A stretch of 64,000 nucleotides of DNA from Vibrio gelatinilyticus (GCF_022836845.1 NZ_JAJNNZ010000001.1:411605-475604); one strand, 5' to 3'; shown: positions 1 to 9,858, counted from the stretch's first letter. Made by a program: numbers and translations. The notes: a model not told the origin generated them from the letters alone.

Positions 1-657
1 AAGTTCAAGCGTTACAGGCGTTAAGTTCTCTGCCGCTGCAGCCATGACTTTTTTACCTGTCGCCGTTGAGCCGGTAAAAATGAGGTGATCAAATGGTAGC
101 CGCGCAAAGGTCGGGCCTGTGTCTCCGGTTTCTGCCACAAAACAGATTTCGGTTTGATCGAACTCCTGAGCAAAGGCATTAGCTAGCACACGGCACAATC
201 GCTGGGAGTTTTCTGACATCTTCACCATGATTCGGTTGCCTGCCGCCATCGCCGTCACCATTGGAGAGATGGCTAACATCAACGGGTAGTTCCAAGGCAC
301 CATAATGCCAACAGAGCCCAGCGGTTGCGGAATCAAGCGGTTCTTGGCTGGCTTAAACCAAATTGAGGTTGAACGCCTTTTCGGCTTCATCCACTTCGAC
401 AGTTTTTTGCGTGCATCTACCGCACTCTCTATTGAAGTAAACACTTCCAACAAACTTGTCTCTGTGACGGTACGAGAGCCAAAGTCTTCATGGATAGCCT
501 GACAGATTTCGCTTTGATGCTGCTTTAATATGCGCTCCAGTTTGTGCAAGTTGTCCACGCGCACTTCTTTACTCATAAAGGGGTCTTGCTTATAAGCGTG
601 TTTCTGGCGCAGCAAAATTTCATCCAGCTCTGAAGCGGTAAACTCTACTTGGGTCAT
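1..657 (-). CDS. Coniferyl-aldehyde-dehydrogenase-like aldehyde dehydrogenase, 3' end cut by window edge
   Basis: An NAD(P)-dependent aldehyde dehydrogenase oxidising an aldehyde to the acid in the cytoplasm. The first 219 residues are visible, starting at the ATG at 657. They contain the conserved PWNYPL segment (about residue 121), the cofactor loop FTGSTATGK (about 197) and the start of the LELGG box, so the general-base Glu is the next-to-last visible residue. The catalytic Cys lies beyond the window. The stretch PAKNRLIPQPLGSVGI is typical of the group often named coniferyl aldehyde dehydrogenase (CalB), but the substrate is not proven by this. The start codon follows directly on the stop of the upstream iron alcohol dehydrogenase (TAA then ATG), so the two are almost certainly co-transcribed and may work in sequence, alcohol to aldehyde to acid. 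Confidence 0.88.
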   Translation of the reverse strand, partial: MTQVEFTASELDEILLRQKHAYKQDPFMSKEVRVDNLHKLERILKQHQSEICQAIHEDFGSRTVTETSLLEVFTSIESAVDARKKLSKWMKPKRRSTSIWFKPAKNRLIPQPLGSVGIMVPWNYPLMLAISPMVTAMAAGNRIMVKMSENSQRLCRVLANAFAQEFDQTEICFVAETGDTGPTFARLPFDHLIFTGSTATGKKVMAAAAENLTPVTLEL

Positions 658-1857
658 TTAATGCTCTCCATTAGGAAGTAACTTAACGAGTAATTCTTGG
701 CATTGTTTATTAGACATCACAACAGGAACTGGATACTCACCAAACGCCTCACCAATCGCTTGCTTGGCAATATCCGCGATATCATATTCTTGCAACTCCT
801 TTACTGTACTGGCTATACCCAAACTGCGCAGTAACATTTCGATCTTCTCAATAAACTGACTCACGATATCGGATTGAGGCTCTAGCGCGATATCATCACA
901 GAAATGTGCGGCCAACTCACGCAATCTCACAGGGTTCTGTTCGGCGATAAATCGTAGAACTTGAGGCAACACGATAGCATTAGCTTGCCCATGCGGCACA
1001 TGGTAAAAAGCGCCAAGTTGGTGAGCAATTGCATGAACATAACCTATATAGGTACGAGTAAAAGCGACACCCGCATCAAAACTGGCTTTGGCCATTTTCT
1101 CTCTTGCCTGAATATCAGAGCCATTTTCAACCGCTTTCGGTAAGTATTCAAGTATTGCCTGAATAGCCCCGATACTGAGCGCTTTTGTGTAGGAATTTGC
1201 GTAACCGCTCAGATAGGACTCGATAGCATGGGTTAAGGCATCAATACCGGTTTCTGCGGTGACTCGCACAGGCAAGCCAATCATCAGTTCGGCATCTAGA
1301 ATGGCGACTTTGGGGACCAGGAACGGATCGGCGATCGCCAGCTTTTTCCTGGCCACTTCATCACTCACAACGGCCGCGGCCGTGGTTTCAGAACCCGTGC
1401 CAGCAGTGGTTGGAATGGCAATAATAGGCATAAGCGGCCTGTGAACCCGGAACAGGCCAGTAAGCCTGGCAACATCTTTTCCGGTTCTTACTGACGCAGC
1501 AATAGCCTTAGCACAGTCCATAGGAGATCCGCCACCAAGAGCAATAATGCCATCGCATTGATGCTCACAGTAGACATTGACTCCCTCTCGCACCACATCA
1601 AAATTGGGATCGGGTACGACATCGTCGTACATTGCAAATGGAATTGAACTGCGTTGCAGAGAAGAAATCACCTTCTGCGCAATACCTAGCGACACTAAGG
1701 CATTGTCAGTCACAATAAGAGGTTTGCTAACGCGATATTGTTGGCACAACTCCCCTACCTTCGCTACCGAACCAGCGCCCTCGACGCAATGAGGAGTCGA
1801 CACAGGGACCATTTTTATAAATGGTTTTTTCACTCCCACTAACAGCTGATGCAACAT
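658..1857 (-). CDS. Iron-containing (group III) alcohol dehydrogenase
   Basis: A 399-residue cytoplasmic dehydrogenase that interconverts an alcohol and an aldehyde with NAD(P). The nucleotide-binding GGGSPMD motif is at about residues 108-114, and the four metal ligands of the family are in place: D206 and H210 (DALTHAIESY), H275 (YVHAIAHQLG) and H289 (PHGQAN). Length is normal for the FucO/AdhB family. It is the first gene of a two-gene unit with the aldehyde dehydrogenase, whose ATG abuts its stop. An 88-bp gap separates it from the DecR-like gene upstream on the same strand, so it may have its own promoter. The substrate cannot be told from sequence. Confidence 0.9.
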   Translation of the reverse strand: MLHQLLVGVKKPFIKMVPVSTPHCVEGAGSVAKVGELCQQYRVSKPLIVTDNALVSLGIAQKVISSLQRSSIPFAMYDDVVPDPNFDVVREGVNVYCEHQCDGIIALGGGSPMDCAKAIAASVRTGKDVARLTGLFRVHRPLMPIIAIPTTAGTGSETTAAAVVSDEVARKKLAIADPFLVPKVAILDAELMIGLPVRVTAETGIDALTHAIESYLSGYANSYTKALSIGAIQAILEYLPKAVENGSDIQAREKMAKASFDAGVAFTRTYIGYVHAIAHQLGAFYHVPHGQANAIVLPQVLRFIAEQNPVRLRELAAHFCDDIALEPQSDIVSQFIEKIEMLLRSLGIASTVKELQEYDIADIAKQAIGEAFGEYPVPVVMSNKQCQELLVKLLPNGEH

Positions 1858-1945
1858 GATGACAGTCCTTTGTCATAATTGACTAAATCTTTTATAGAGT
1901 GAATGCTCAATATTTGCAATCTCTGGCATCAGAAGTGAGAGACTG

Positions 1946-2407
1946 CTACCTGATTGGCAGTGCTGTTGTGTACTTAAGCGGTTCCATCGCAAAGGTGGAG
2001 GTGACATTGGACAATCCATCAATGCTGTTGACTAGCTTCTTATAGAACTCATCAAACTGCTTCATGTCCTTGACGAGCACTTTCATCATATAGTCATATT
2101 CACCGGCCATACGATAAAACTCCATCACTTCGGGAAACAACGAGACGGTGTCGACAAACGTTTGATACCACTCATGCGAGTGATTGGTGGTTTTGATTTG
2201 CACAAACGAAGTGAACGACAAATTCAGTTTCTCGGGATCCAGCAAGGCGACCCGTTTACTGATAATCCCCTGCTCTTCCAATCGCTTTAGCCGCTTCCAA
2301 CAAGGGGTAGTTGTTAGGTTCACGGCTTCGGACAATTGATTGAGTGACAAGGTCCCATCGTCTTGCAACAGCGCGAGCAGCTTCTTATCGATACTGTCTA
2401 TTTCCAC
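1946..2407 (-). CDS. decR: Lrp/AsnC family regulator, DecR-like
   Basis: A 153-residue Lrp-type transcription factor: N-terminal winged helix (about 1-60, with the helix-turn-helix around [16 protein letters not shown]) followed by the RAM ligand-binding domain. Nearly every segment matches what I remember of E. coli DecR (YbaO), including [26 protein letters not shown] and the C-terminal KYTTALPI. E. coli DecR senses cysteine and activates a cysteine-degrading enzyme. Here the gene is divergent from a cysteine synthase-family enzyme across a 124-bp gap, which fits control of that neighbour by cysteine. A TATAAT hexamer for this strand is visible at 2493-2498, but no convincing -35 box. Confidence 0.88.
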   Translation of the reverse strand: MEIDSIDKKLLALLQDDGTLSLNQLSEAVNLTTTPCWKRLKRLEEQGIISKRVALLDPEKLNLSFTSFVQIKTTNHSHEWYQTFVDTVSLFPEVMEFYRMAGEYDYMMKVLVKDMKQFDEFYKKLVNSIDGLSNVTSTFAMEPLKYTTALPIR

Positions 2408-2531
2408 AAATCCCCCTATTAGAGAAAATTTTTCTACCCAATTGCCAAATTAAAGCAAATATAGCAAAGTTTTTCTCCAATGTGCTAGGTAAATTATACC
2501 TATACCCGCGAGAAACAAAGGAATAGAAATC

Positions 2532-3602
2532 ATGTGTACAGACCATCAGTGGATCAACAACGCCATCAGAAAAATTGAAGCTGATTTTCAACGTTCGGCA
2601 GATACTCACCTCATTAAGCTTGATTTACCGTCAATCGAAGGTGTTGATCTGTATCTGAAAGATGAAAGTACACACCCAACAGGTTCGCTTAAGCACCGAT
2701 TGGCTCGTTCTTTGTTTTTGTACGCGATTTGTAATGGCTGGATTGGCCCAGAGACCACTGTGATCGAATCATCTTCAGGCAGCACAGCCGTATCAGAAGC
2801 CTATTTTGCACGCCTGTTGGGCTTGCCTTTCATTGCTGTAATGCCGAAAAGTACTGCTCGCAAAAAAATCGAGCAGATCGAGTTTTATGGCGGTCAAGCA
2901 CACTTGGTGGATCGCTCTGATCAGATCTACGCGGAATCGCACCGTCTGGCACAAGAGCTTAATGGTCACTATATGGATCAGTTTACCTACGCTGAGCGCG
3001 CGACCGATTGGCGCGGAAATAACAACATCGCTAATTCCATCTTCAGCCAGATGGAACTCGAAGATCATCCGATCCCAAGTTGGGTGGTAATGAGCCCAGG
3101 AACAGGCGGTACATCGGCTACAATTGGTCGCTTTATTCGCTATCAAAAGCACGAAACTAAGTTGTGCGTCGTCGATCCTGAAAACTCAGTATTTCACGAC
3201 TACTATAAAACCGGAAATGCCAATATTACCGGCGATACCGGCAGTAAAATTGAAGGTATTGGCCGCCCGCGCGTTGAGCCAAGCTTCATTCCTGGTGTGA
3301 TTGATGAAATGCGTACGATTCCAGATGCGGCCAGTATCGCCACGACTCAATGGTTAGAGAAAATTCTTGGCCGCAAAGTCGGTGCATCAACAGGTACCAA
3401 CGTTTACGGCGCATTGCAGCTAGCGTGCGAAATGAAGCGTAAAGGCGAAACAGGATCGATTGTGACTTTATTGTGTGACAGTGGTGAGCGCTATCTTGAC
3501 ACCTATTTCAACCAGGAATGGATTAAAGACAACATCGGTGACATTCAACCTTATGCTGAAAAACTAGAGATATTTGAGCGTGTAGGAACTCTAGACGATT
3601 AA
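2532..3602 (+). CDS. PLP-dependent cysteine synthase family protein, Cds1-like probable cysteine desulfhydrase
   Basis: A 356-residue fold-type II PLP enzyme. The Schiff-base Lys is K54 in [11 protein letters not shown], the substrate/cofactor loop is SSSGST (about 79-84), and the phosphate loop is [12 protein letters not shown]. It is longer than CysK/CysM and resembles the Cds1 group described as L-cysteine desulfhydrases, which release sulfide, ammonia and pyruvate; that activity is inferred, not shown. The start ATG has a good ribosome site (AAGGAA about 9 bases upstream). The divergent DecR-like regulator strongly suggests a role in removing excess cysteine. A cysteine synthase or other beta-replacement activity remains possible. 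Confidence 0.8.
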   Translation: MCTDHQWINNAIRKIEADFQRSADTHLIKLDLPSIEGVDLYLKDESTHPTGSLKHRLARSLFLYAICNGWIGPETTVIESSSGSTAVSEAYFARLLGLPFIAVMPKSTARKKIEQIEFYGGQAHLVDRSDQIYAESHRLAQELNGHYMDQFTYAERATDWRGNNNIANSIFSQMELEDHPIPSWVVMSPGTGGTSATIGRFIRYQKHETKLCVVDPENSVFHDYYKTGNANITGDTGSKIEGIGRPRVEPSFIPGVIDEMRTIPDAASIATTQWLEKILGRKVGASTGTNVYGALQLACEMKRKGETGSIVTLLCDSGERYLDTYFNQEWIKDNIGDIQPYAEKLEIFERVGTLDD

Positions 3603-3658
3603 TCTGTCAGTCACTGCTATCTGATCTGATAAATTTGACCAAGCCTGTTAGATATAAA

Positions 3659-3684
3659 CGAGGCGAGCAATTATGTTCGCCTCG
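3659..3684. terminator. Hairpin between convergent genes
   Basis: Inverted repeat CGAGGCGA...TCGCCTCG (3659-3666 / 3677-3684) between the end of the cysteine enzyme and the end of the chemoreceptor gene. On the minus strand it is followed by TTTAT, so it probably ends the chemoreceptor transcript; the plus-strand tail has no T-run. Confidence 0.5.
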
Positions 3685-3701
3685 GGACTATTTAGACGTG
3701 A

Positions 3702-4805
3702 TTAGCGTTCGTACGCCAACTTCACTCTGTCTTGCGCGGTATTAATGTAGCGAACGAGATCGCGGTAAGACTCATCCAGATCTTCCACCAATACGTCCGT
3801 TGCTTTTCCGTTTGATACTGCTTTAAGGTTGGAATGAAAACGCTCAGCTTTATCAAAGAAGAGCTCCAATGGCCCACCCTGCTGAGTCATTTCCTTGGTT
3901 TCATCGTGTTGAGAAGCTATAGTGCCGAAGATGCTTTCGTTCACATGCATGGTTAAGATCCCCAGATCATAATCGGCACCAATCAGCTTAGAGTGCGCGC
4001 TGCTCCACATATTGGTGTATTGCGCAATGGCGCTCGACGCGTAGATATCCACGGTACTTTTGTAGATAACGTCAATGGTCGCCGATGACAAGCCAAGAAT
4101 TGATTGAGTATCACGAACAATGTCAGATGCGCCACTAGAAGCTTCTGAGACTTGCTCAGATACCGCTTCGATATTCTCGCCCACAAGGTTGGTACTCGAT
4201 TCGATACGCTCGACGAGCCCTGAAATCTCGCTCGCGGCCTCGTTAGCTCTACCCGCTAACGAACGAACTTCGTCGGCAACCACAGCAAAACCTCTGCCAT
4301 GTTCTCCGGCACGAGCGGCTTCTATTGCCGCGTTAAGTGCCAATAGGTTAGTCTGCTCCGAGATTTGATGGATAATACTGATAAACTGTGTAATGTCGTT
4401 GGTGAGCTCTTGTAGGGCTCCAACGGTTTTTTTGCTCGCCAAAGACGATTGCGTCACTCGATCCAATGAGCGATACATCGCCTCAAGCTGGCCTTGCGTT
4501 GATTCGAAAACCCCAAGGTTTGACTGTAACTGGTCGCTTTGTTCGATGAGTTCGCTGTTCGCTTGGTCGATATTTGCGGTAGCACCAATCAACTCGCTCG
4601 TAACTGTGGTCAGAAAGCGACGAGAGCGCTGCTTTTGAGTTTGCAGCGTTGCTGAAAGCCTATCTGCTCTACTGACTTCACTTTCTAGCTGTTCGGTTAA
4701 TGAGTCAATTTGTGCCTGCAGCGAGTCTCGCTCTTGCTCCCACACTTTTTTATCTTGTTGCAGTTCTATGAGGTGTTTTTTAGAGACAAACATCGAATTA
4801 CCCAT
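3702..4805 (-). CDS. Soluble methyl-accepting chemotaxis protein
   Basis: A 367-residue chemoreceptor with no membrane segment or signal peptide. Residues about 9-60 form a coiled coil, followed by the MCP signalling domain whose conserved hairpin tip is clear ([19 protein letters not shown] at about 150-168, then [15 protein letters not shown]). The last ~100 residues (from about 265) are a helical tail I do not recognise; it lacks a clear CZB zinc-binding pattern and there is no C-terminal CheR-docking pentapeptide. It should dock CheW/CheA in the cytoplasm and report an intracellular cue. Monocistronic, convergent with the cysteine enzyme gene. Confidence 0.85.
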   Translation of the reverse strand: MGNSMFVSKKHLIELQQDKKVWEQERDSLQAQIDSLTEQLESEVSRADRLSATLQTQKQRSRRFLTTVTSELIGATANIDQANSELIEQSDQLQSNLGVFESTQGQLEAMYRSLDRVTQSSLASKKTVGALQELTNDITQFISIIHQISEQTNLLALNAAIEAARAGEHGRGFAVVADEVRSLAGRANEAASEISGLVERIESSTNLVGENIEAVSEQVSEASSGASDIVRDTQSILGLSSATIDVIYKSTVDIYASSAIAQYTNMWSSAHSKLIGADYDLGILTMHVNESIFGTIASQHDETKEMTQQGGPLELFFDKAERFHSNLKAVSNGKATDVLVEDLDESYRDLVRYINTAQDRVKLAYER

Positions 4806-4927
4806 TTATTGTCGTTATATGCAGTCAAATCTAAACAATTGTTTTAATTTATGAAACGAGTGTACTCTAAAGGTGTGAATCAACTCAACGCGCATACCCT
4901 CTTTGGGTACTAGCGCGGCAATATCAC

Positions 4928-4955
4928 ACAAAAAAATGCCACATAAGTGGCATTT
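4928..4955 (-). terminator. Intrinsic terminator of the DUF1244 gene
   Basis: Stem AAATGCCAC / GTGGCATTT (4934-4942 and 4947-4955) with a 4-base loop. Read on the minus strand it runs straight into a T-tract, a few bases after the DUF1244 stop. Confidence 0.8.
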
Positions 4956-4964
4956 ATCATTGTG

Positions 4965-5279
4965 TTATTTCTGTTTGGCTTCAAATGCGGCCAGCTGTTC
5001 TGGTGTTGCTGCTGGTTGGTGATGTTCCTTCCACTCAGCATAGGTCATACCATAGACACGCTCCCTCGCATCATCGATGTCCAGCTCCAATCCTGCTTGC
5101 TCTGCTTCAGCTTTGTACCATTTGCTAAAGCAATTACGACAAAACCCCGCAAGAATCATCAAATCGATATTCTGTACATCTTTGTTGTCATCAAGATGCG
5201 CAAGAAGCTTACGAAATACCGCTGCATCCAGTTTATCTTGTTCTTGTTGAGACAAGTTTTTGTATTTAAATTCAGCCAC
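4965..5279 (-). CDS. DUF1244 family small protein
   Basis: A 104-residue soluble protein. The segment DLMILAGFCRNCFSKWYK (about 40-57), with its CRNC cysteine pair, is the hallmark of the DUF1244 family found across proteobacteria; the protein also has acidic and helical flanks. Function is not known. The start ATG at 5279 follows AAGGGAAG on the minus strand, a plausible ribosome site. It lies downstream of the RND efflux operon but is separated from it by a terminator, and it has its own terminator, so it is likely an independent transcript. Confidence 0.85.
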   Translation of the reverse strand: MAEFKYKNLSQQEQDKLDAAVFRKLLAHLDDNKDVQNIDLMILAGFCRNCFSKWYKAEAEQAGLELDIDDARERVYGMTYAEWKEHHQPAATPEQLAAFEAKQK

Positions 5280-5328
5280 TTTACTTCCCTTATTTGTTTT
5301 TTTTTCACCTCATAATCCTAACCAACAA

Positions 5329-5360
5329 ACAAAAAAATGCCCAGTCTAAACTGAGCATTT
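5329..5360 (-). terminator. Intrinsic terminator of the RND efflux operon
   Basis: Stem 5335-5344 / 5351-5360 (AAATGCCCAG with CTGAGCATTT; one pair is a G-U wobble in the minus-strand RNA), 6-base loop, followed on the minus strand by seven Ts. It sits just after the permease stop. Confidence 0.8.
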
Positions 5361-5376
5361 GTGTGAGATTTTGATA

Positions 5377-8300
5377 CTAAGCTTCGGGTAAATCACCGTG
5401 GCTAGTACGCGCTTTTACATCGTAACTGAGCGCTTTATTGAGTTCCGCTTCAACATGGCCTGGCGCTCGCGTACTGGCCGAAATCAGACGGTACATGGCA
5501 GGAATGACGAATAAAGTCACCAAAGTCGCAAACGCCATACCAAAGAAAATTACGGTACCTACCGAAACTCGGCTTTCGTAACCCGCGCCTGTGGACATAA
5601 TGAGCGGAATAGCACCAGCAAGCGTAGTAAACGCTGTCATCATAATCGGTCGTAAACGTCTTGCTGACGCATCGATAATGGCCTTTTCGAACTCAATGCC
5701 TTTATCACGCAGTTGGTTAGCAAACTCTACAATTAAAATACCATTTTTGGTCACCATCCCGATAAGCATGATCATGCCAATCTGACTATAGATATTCAGC
5801 CCCTGACTCATGATAAATAAGCCAAGGAAGCCACCAAATACTCCCATAGGTACGGTGAACATTACGACTAATGGGTTGATAAAGCTTTCAAACTGCGCGG
5901 CCAAGACTAAATAAGCCACCAGCAGTGCCAGAGCAAACACGACAAGGATACTCGACTGATTCTCTTTGAAATCCTTTGATTCTCCCGAATAGCTGACCGA
6001 TATATCGCCTGGTAGCATGTCAATGGCTTGCTGATCCATAAAGTCGAGTGCCTCACCCAAGGTATAGCCATCGGCAAGGTTTGCCGTAATCGTTATGGCT
6101 TTTTGCTTGTTGTAGTGAGAAAGACGAATCGAAGAGGCGACTTCTTCAATACTGGTGACGGCATCTAATGTGACCAACTCGCCAGATTTCGTTCGCATAT
6201 AGATTTGACTTAGATCCGCTGCATTATTGAAGCTATTTTCGTCGCCTCGCAGATACACATCGTACTCCTCTCCACGCTCGACATAGGTCGTTTCCTTTTT
6301 GCCGCCAAGCATCACTTCTAATGTATCGGAAATGGCCGAAACACTAATGCCAAGTTCCGCTGCACGCTCTCGATCAATGCTCACCACCAGCTCTGGTGTT
6401 TTCTCTGAGTAATTGGTGTTCGCACCTTCCATAAATGGCGAGTCTTCTGCAGCTTGCTCAAGCTTCTCTGCCCACTTTTGCAATTCAGGATAGTCAGAAC
6501 CGCCAATTACGAACTGTACAGGCTCACTTGAACCTCCTCGGAATCCAGGTGTAAAGGGAAAGACTCGAACATCTGGGATCCCTGCCAGCGCTTTACGTAC
6601 ATGGCCTAACGCCTGTTGAGCCGTCACTGTACGTTCGTTCCAATCTTCTAATATCATGATAACGAAACCAGTTTGGTCACCGGCATTGCCGCCAAACGCT
6701 GGCGACTGAATGCTAAACGACTTCAAGAAGCCTTGCCCAAGCAGTGGCATTAAACGGTTCTCAACAATGTCCATATTGGCAGACATACGGTTATAACTGG
6801 TTGCATCGGCCCCGCGCACGAAAGCAAAGATCACCCCTCGGTCTTCTTGTGGTGTCAGTTGGGCAGGAACTTGCTGCATGAGTTGATAGCTACCGCCTAT
6901 ACAGGACAAGATCACAATAGGCGCTATCCAGCGCCACTTGAGGGCTTTGGTCAAAGCGCGACGATATACCGATTCAACGCGTTTAAATTGCTTATCAACA
7001 AACAAGGTAAAACGACTTGGTTTGACGTTGGCTTTTAAGATGGTGCTACCAAGCACTGGGGTGAGTGTCAGGGCGATCAAGGATGAGAAAATCACTGACA
7101 TCGCCAGCAATACCGAGAACTCGGTAAACAATAGCCCTATCATACCATCCATAAAGGAGATCGGTAGAAAGACCATGACCAGAACCAATGTAGTAGCAAC
7201 GACCGCAAAACCCACTTCTCGCGTGCCTTTATATGCGGCAAGCAATGGGGACTCGCCTTGTTCGATATGATGGAAGATGTTCTCAACCACAACGATGGCG
7301 TCATCAACCACAAGGCCGATGGATAAAATCAACGCCATTAATGTAATGAGGTTAATGGAAAAACCAAAAAAGTAAGCTGCAATAAAGGATGAAATAAGAG
7401 CGACAGGCACAGTGACCGCAGGGATCAAGGTGGCTCTCGCTTGGCCAATAAAGATATACAGCACCAAAATCACTAACCCACCAGTGATAAAGAGCGTGTT
7501 GTACACTTCTGAGATAGAGCGGTCGATAAATACCGTCGAGTCATAGTCGATCGCTAGGCGAGTTCCTGTTGGCAAGAACTGTTGAATATCTTCCACTTCT
7601 TTATGTACTAGGTCCGCCATTTCCAATGGATTTGCATCCGACTGGGGGATGATCCCCATGCTCACATTGACCACACCGTCACTTTTAAAGGTCGAGTTTT
7701 CATTCTCTGCGCCAACATACACATCGGCGACATCTTTGAGATAAATAGGCGTGTTATCGCTGGCTCGTTTTACTACTAGATATTCAAAATCAACCGGTGT
7801 GTTATAAGCTCTTGCGGTGCGGACCGACATCACCGTCGCGTCGTTACGAACTTGTCCACCCGGGCTTTCTAGATTTTCGGTTTTGAGCGCCAAAGAGATG
7901 TCACTTGTGGTGACACCGCGACCAGCCATAAACGCAGGTTTTAATTTAACGTACATGACCTGATTGAGGCCACCAGACAAGTCCACCGAGCTAACACCCG
8001 AGATCAAGCTAAAGCGATCAAGCAACACTCGATTGGCATAATCGGTAAGCTGGGTTCGGTCCATCTCTGAAGAGCTAAGATTGATGTAAAGTGAAGCTTC
8101 GCCACTGCCATTATTTTTAAACACTAATGGATCGTCTGCTTCATCCGGGAGAGCCCTTTGCGCTCGGGCAACGGCATCGCGCACATCACTTACGCCAGTA
8201 TTAAGATCATACCCCAGCTCAAAGGTAACCGTAATACGTGACATGCCATTTCGAGTCACCGAGTTGATCTCGTCGATGCCGCTAATACCAGATAACTGAT

Positions 8301-8505
8301 CTTCGATGGCGGAGGTTATTTGACTTTCGATAATCGTTGCCGAGGCACCAGAGTATCTTGTTGAAATCGACACAACCGGGCTTTCAATATCTGGCATTTC
8401 TCGCACGGCCAGTTTATTAAATGACACAATACCAAACACACACAACAGTAAACTCAGTACAACCGCAGCCACCGGACGTTTAACGGATATATCGGACAAT
8501 AACAT
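5377..8505 (-). CDS. RND efflux transporter permease (HAE family)
   Basis: A 1042-residue inner-membrane proton-driven exporter of the AcrB/MexB type. The N-terminus (MLLSDISVKRPVAAVVLSLL) is the first membrane helix; a large periplasmic loop follows; the proton-relay Asp pair is in LSIGLVVDDAIVVVEN in the fourth helix (about residue 400); the second half repeats the layout with GMVTKNGILIVEFANQ. It should take up drugs, bile salts or other amphiphiles and pass them to the adaptor and an outer-membrane TolC. Its ATG overlaps the stop of the adaptor gene by one base (TAATG), so translation is coupled. No outer-membrane channel gene is present in the operon. Vibrios have several such pumps and I cannot say which Vme/Vex number this is. 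Confidence 0.92.
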   Translation of the reverse strand: MLLSDISVKRPVAAVVLSLLLCVFGIVSFNKLAVREMPDIESPVVSISTRYSGASATIIESQITSAIEDQLSGISGIDEINSVTRNGMSRITVTFELGYDLNTGVSDVRDAVARAQRALPDEADDPLVFKNNGSGEASLYINLSSSEMDRTQLTDYANRVLLDRFSLISGVSSVDLSGGLNQVMYVKLKPAFMAGRGVTTSDISLALKTENLESPGGQVRNDATVMSVRTARAYNTPVDFEYLVVKRASDNTPIYLKDVADVYVGAENENSTFKSDGVVNVSMGIIPQSDANPLEMADLVHKEVEDIQQFLPTGTRLAIDYDSTVFIDRSISEVYNTLFITGGLVILVLYIFIGQARATLIPAVTVPVALISSFIAAYFFGFSINLITLMALILSIGLVVDDAIVVVENIFHHIEQGESPLLAAYKGTREVGFAVVATTLVLVMVFLPISFMDGMIGLLFTEFSVLLAMSVIFSSLIALTLTPVLGSTILKANVKPSRFTLFVDKQFKRVESVYRRALTKALKWRWIAPIVILSCIGGSYQLMQQVPAQLTPQEDRGVIFAFVRGADATSYNRMSANMDIVENRLMPLLGQGFLKSFSIQSPAFGGNAGDQTGFVIMILEDWNERTVTAQQALGHVRKALAGIPDVRVFPFTPGFRGGSSEPVQFVIGGSDYPELQKWAEKLEQAAEDSPFMEGANTNYSEKTPELVVSIDRERAAELGISVSAISDTLEVMLGGKKETTYVERGEEYDVYLRGDENSFNNAADLSQIYMRTKSGELVTLDAVTSIEEVASSIRLSHYNKQKAITITANLADGYTLGEALDFMDQQAIDMLPGDISVSYSGESKDFKENQSSILVVFALALLVAYLVLAAQFESFINPLVVMFTVPMGVFGGFLGLFIMSQGLNIYSQIGMIMLIGMVTKNGILIVEFANQLRDKGIEFEKAIIDASARRLRPIMMTAFTTLAGAIPLIMSTGAGYESRVSVGTVIFFGMAFATLVTLFVIPAMYRLISASTRAPGHVEAELNKALSYDVKARTSHGDLPEA

Positions 8506-9581
8506 TAGTTTGCTCCCGCACTGCTGGGCTTAGAGGCCTGTCCTAGTGACGGCTCTGATCCCACTTCCGAGACTTTAACACCGTCACGCATATTGACTAT
8601 GCCCTGCACAACGATGCGCTCACCAATGCTAATTCCCTGTTCAATCACAACTTGGTTACCCACGCGAGCGCCGAGTATCACCTCTTGACGATGCGCTTTA
8701 TTTCGCTCATCGATGACATACACAAAGCGTTTAGTGCCCGAATACTCCAGCGCTTGCACAGGAATGATTGGGGCTTCCATCGGAGGGAAACTCATGCGAG
8801 CTTGAGCCAACATGCCTGGCTTGAGCTTGTTATCTTCATTTTGAAAGTGAATACGCACTCTCAGATTCAAGGTTTCCTGATTCACGCGCGTATCTACGGC
8901 AACCACTTTACCTAAGAAAACTCGTTGTCCCCATGCCGCAGTTATCGCACTCACTTCCATACCTTTTTCTAGTAAGGGTAAGTAGCTCTCAGGGACTTGC
9001 AAATCAAGCTGCATCACTGACAGGTCATCTAATGTCAGCAGCTCTGTACCTACGTTTACCAATTTTCCTCGGCTAAAATCAATCAAGCCGACCGTGCCAT
9101 CAAAAGGCGCTTCGATATGCAAGTCATTTAATGAAGCATTGGCAGAATCCAAACGTGCCTGTGCGATCTCTACATTGGTTTTTTGTGCATTTATTTCTGT
9201 TTGGGTGATCGCATTGCGCGCCACTAGACGCTCAAACTCCGTCAAGATACGTTTTTGATCTTTCAAATAGGCTTTTGCCTCTGCGACATTCGCTCTTGCC
9301 TTGTCGTCATTGAGAAGGACAAGCGCTTGTCCCTTAGTGACGTTTTGATTTGCAGTGACAACAATCTGATCCACAATACCATTGACTTCAGAAGAGATAA
9401 CAACCGCTTGATCAGACTTTAGTTTTCCGACCAATGAAAGGCTTTGAGACACTTGATGAATAGCGACAGGCTCAGACACAATTGAAACAGCCTGTGAACC
9501 AGCACCACGTTTTGCCACTGCGAATGGGCTAGCCGAGAGAATAGATAACGTTAATAGACTGATTATCGTTTTATTTTTCAT
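8505..9581 (-). CDS. RND efflux periplasmic adaptor (membrane fusion protein)
   Basis: A 358-residue adaptor that links the RND permease to an outer-membrane channel. I chose the ATG at 9581, because it gives a proper signal peptide (MKNKTIISLLTLSILSASPFAVA); an in-frame start 33 bases upstream would add 11 unlikely residues. After the signal come a split lipoyl/barrel-sandwich domain (SSEVNGIVDQIVVTANQ and IEAPFDGTVGLIDFS), a helical hairpin in between (about 100-150) and a beta-barrel region. There is no lipobox Cys, so it is probably held by protein contacts rather than lipidated. First gene of the two-gene efflux operon; the 240 bp upstream also hold the divergent tRNA-Tyr promoter. Confidence 0.9.
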   Translation of the reverse strand: MKNKTIISLLTLSILSASPFAVAKRGAGSQAVSIVSEPVAIHQVSQSLSLVGKLKSDQAVVISSEVNGIVDQIVVTANQNVTKGQALVLLNDDKARANVAEAKAYLKDQKRILTEFERLVARNAITQTEINAQKTNVEIAQARLDSANASLNDLHIEAPFDGTVGLIDFSRGKLVNVGTELLTLDDLSVMQLDLQVPESYLPLLEKGMEVSAITAAWGQRVFLGKVVAVDTRVNQETLNLRVRIHFQNEDNKLKPGMLAQARMSFPPMEAPIIPVQALEYSGTKRFVYVIDERNKAHRQEVILGARVGNQVVIEQGISIGERIVVQGIVNMRDGVKVSEVGSEPSLGQASKPSSAGAN

Positions 9582-9774
9582 ACTATTTTTACATCCAATA
9601 TAAATTACCGTCATTTTAGCCTGTCGTGCTCTTCATAACGTCAAGAAGTGTAAATGTTTCGAAAATGTCTGTGACCAAATCAATTTTATCACTCTCATTA
9701 ATAACGATAACCGCGCTTTTTAAGCGTCTTTGTCCAAAAAGGCACCATTCAATTCAAAATCCTCAAAAAAGGGG

Positions 9775-9802
9775 TTTACAGCTATGCGCAGTTTGTTATG
9801 AT
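9775..9802 (+). promoter_or_regulatory. Sigma-70 promoter of the tRNA-Tyr genes
   Basis: TTTACA (9775-9780), 16-base spacer, TATGAT (9797-9802), then a GC-rich stretch (GCGCTCCGC) where the discriminator should be. Such a discriminator is typical of stable-RNA promoters under stringent control. Confidence 0.75.
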
Positions 9803-9858
9803 GCGCTCCGCACTTGAGTGATGTGTTGGGAAAACATCAAACAAGTATAAAATACCCT

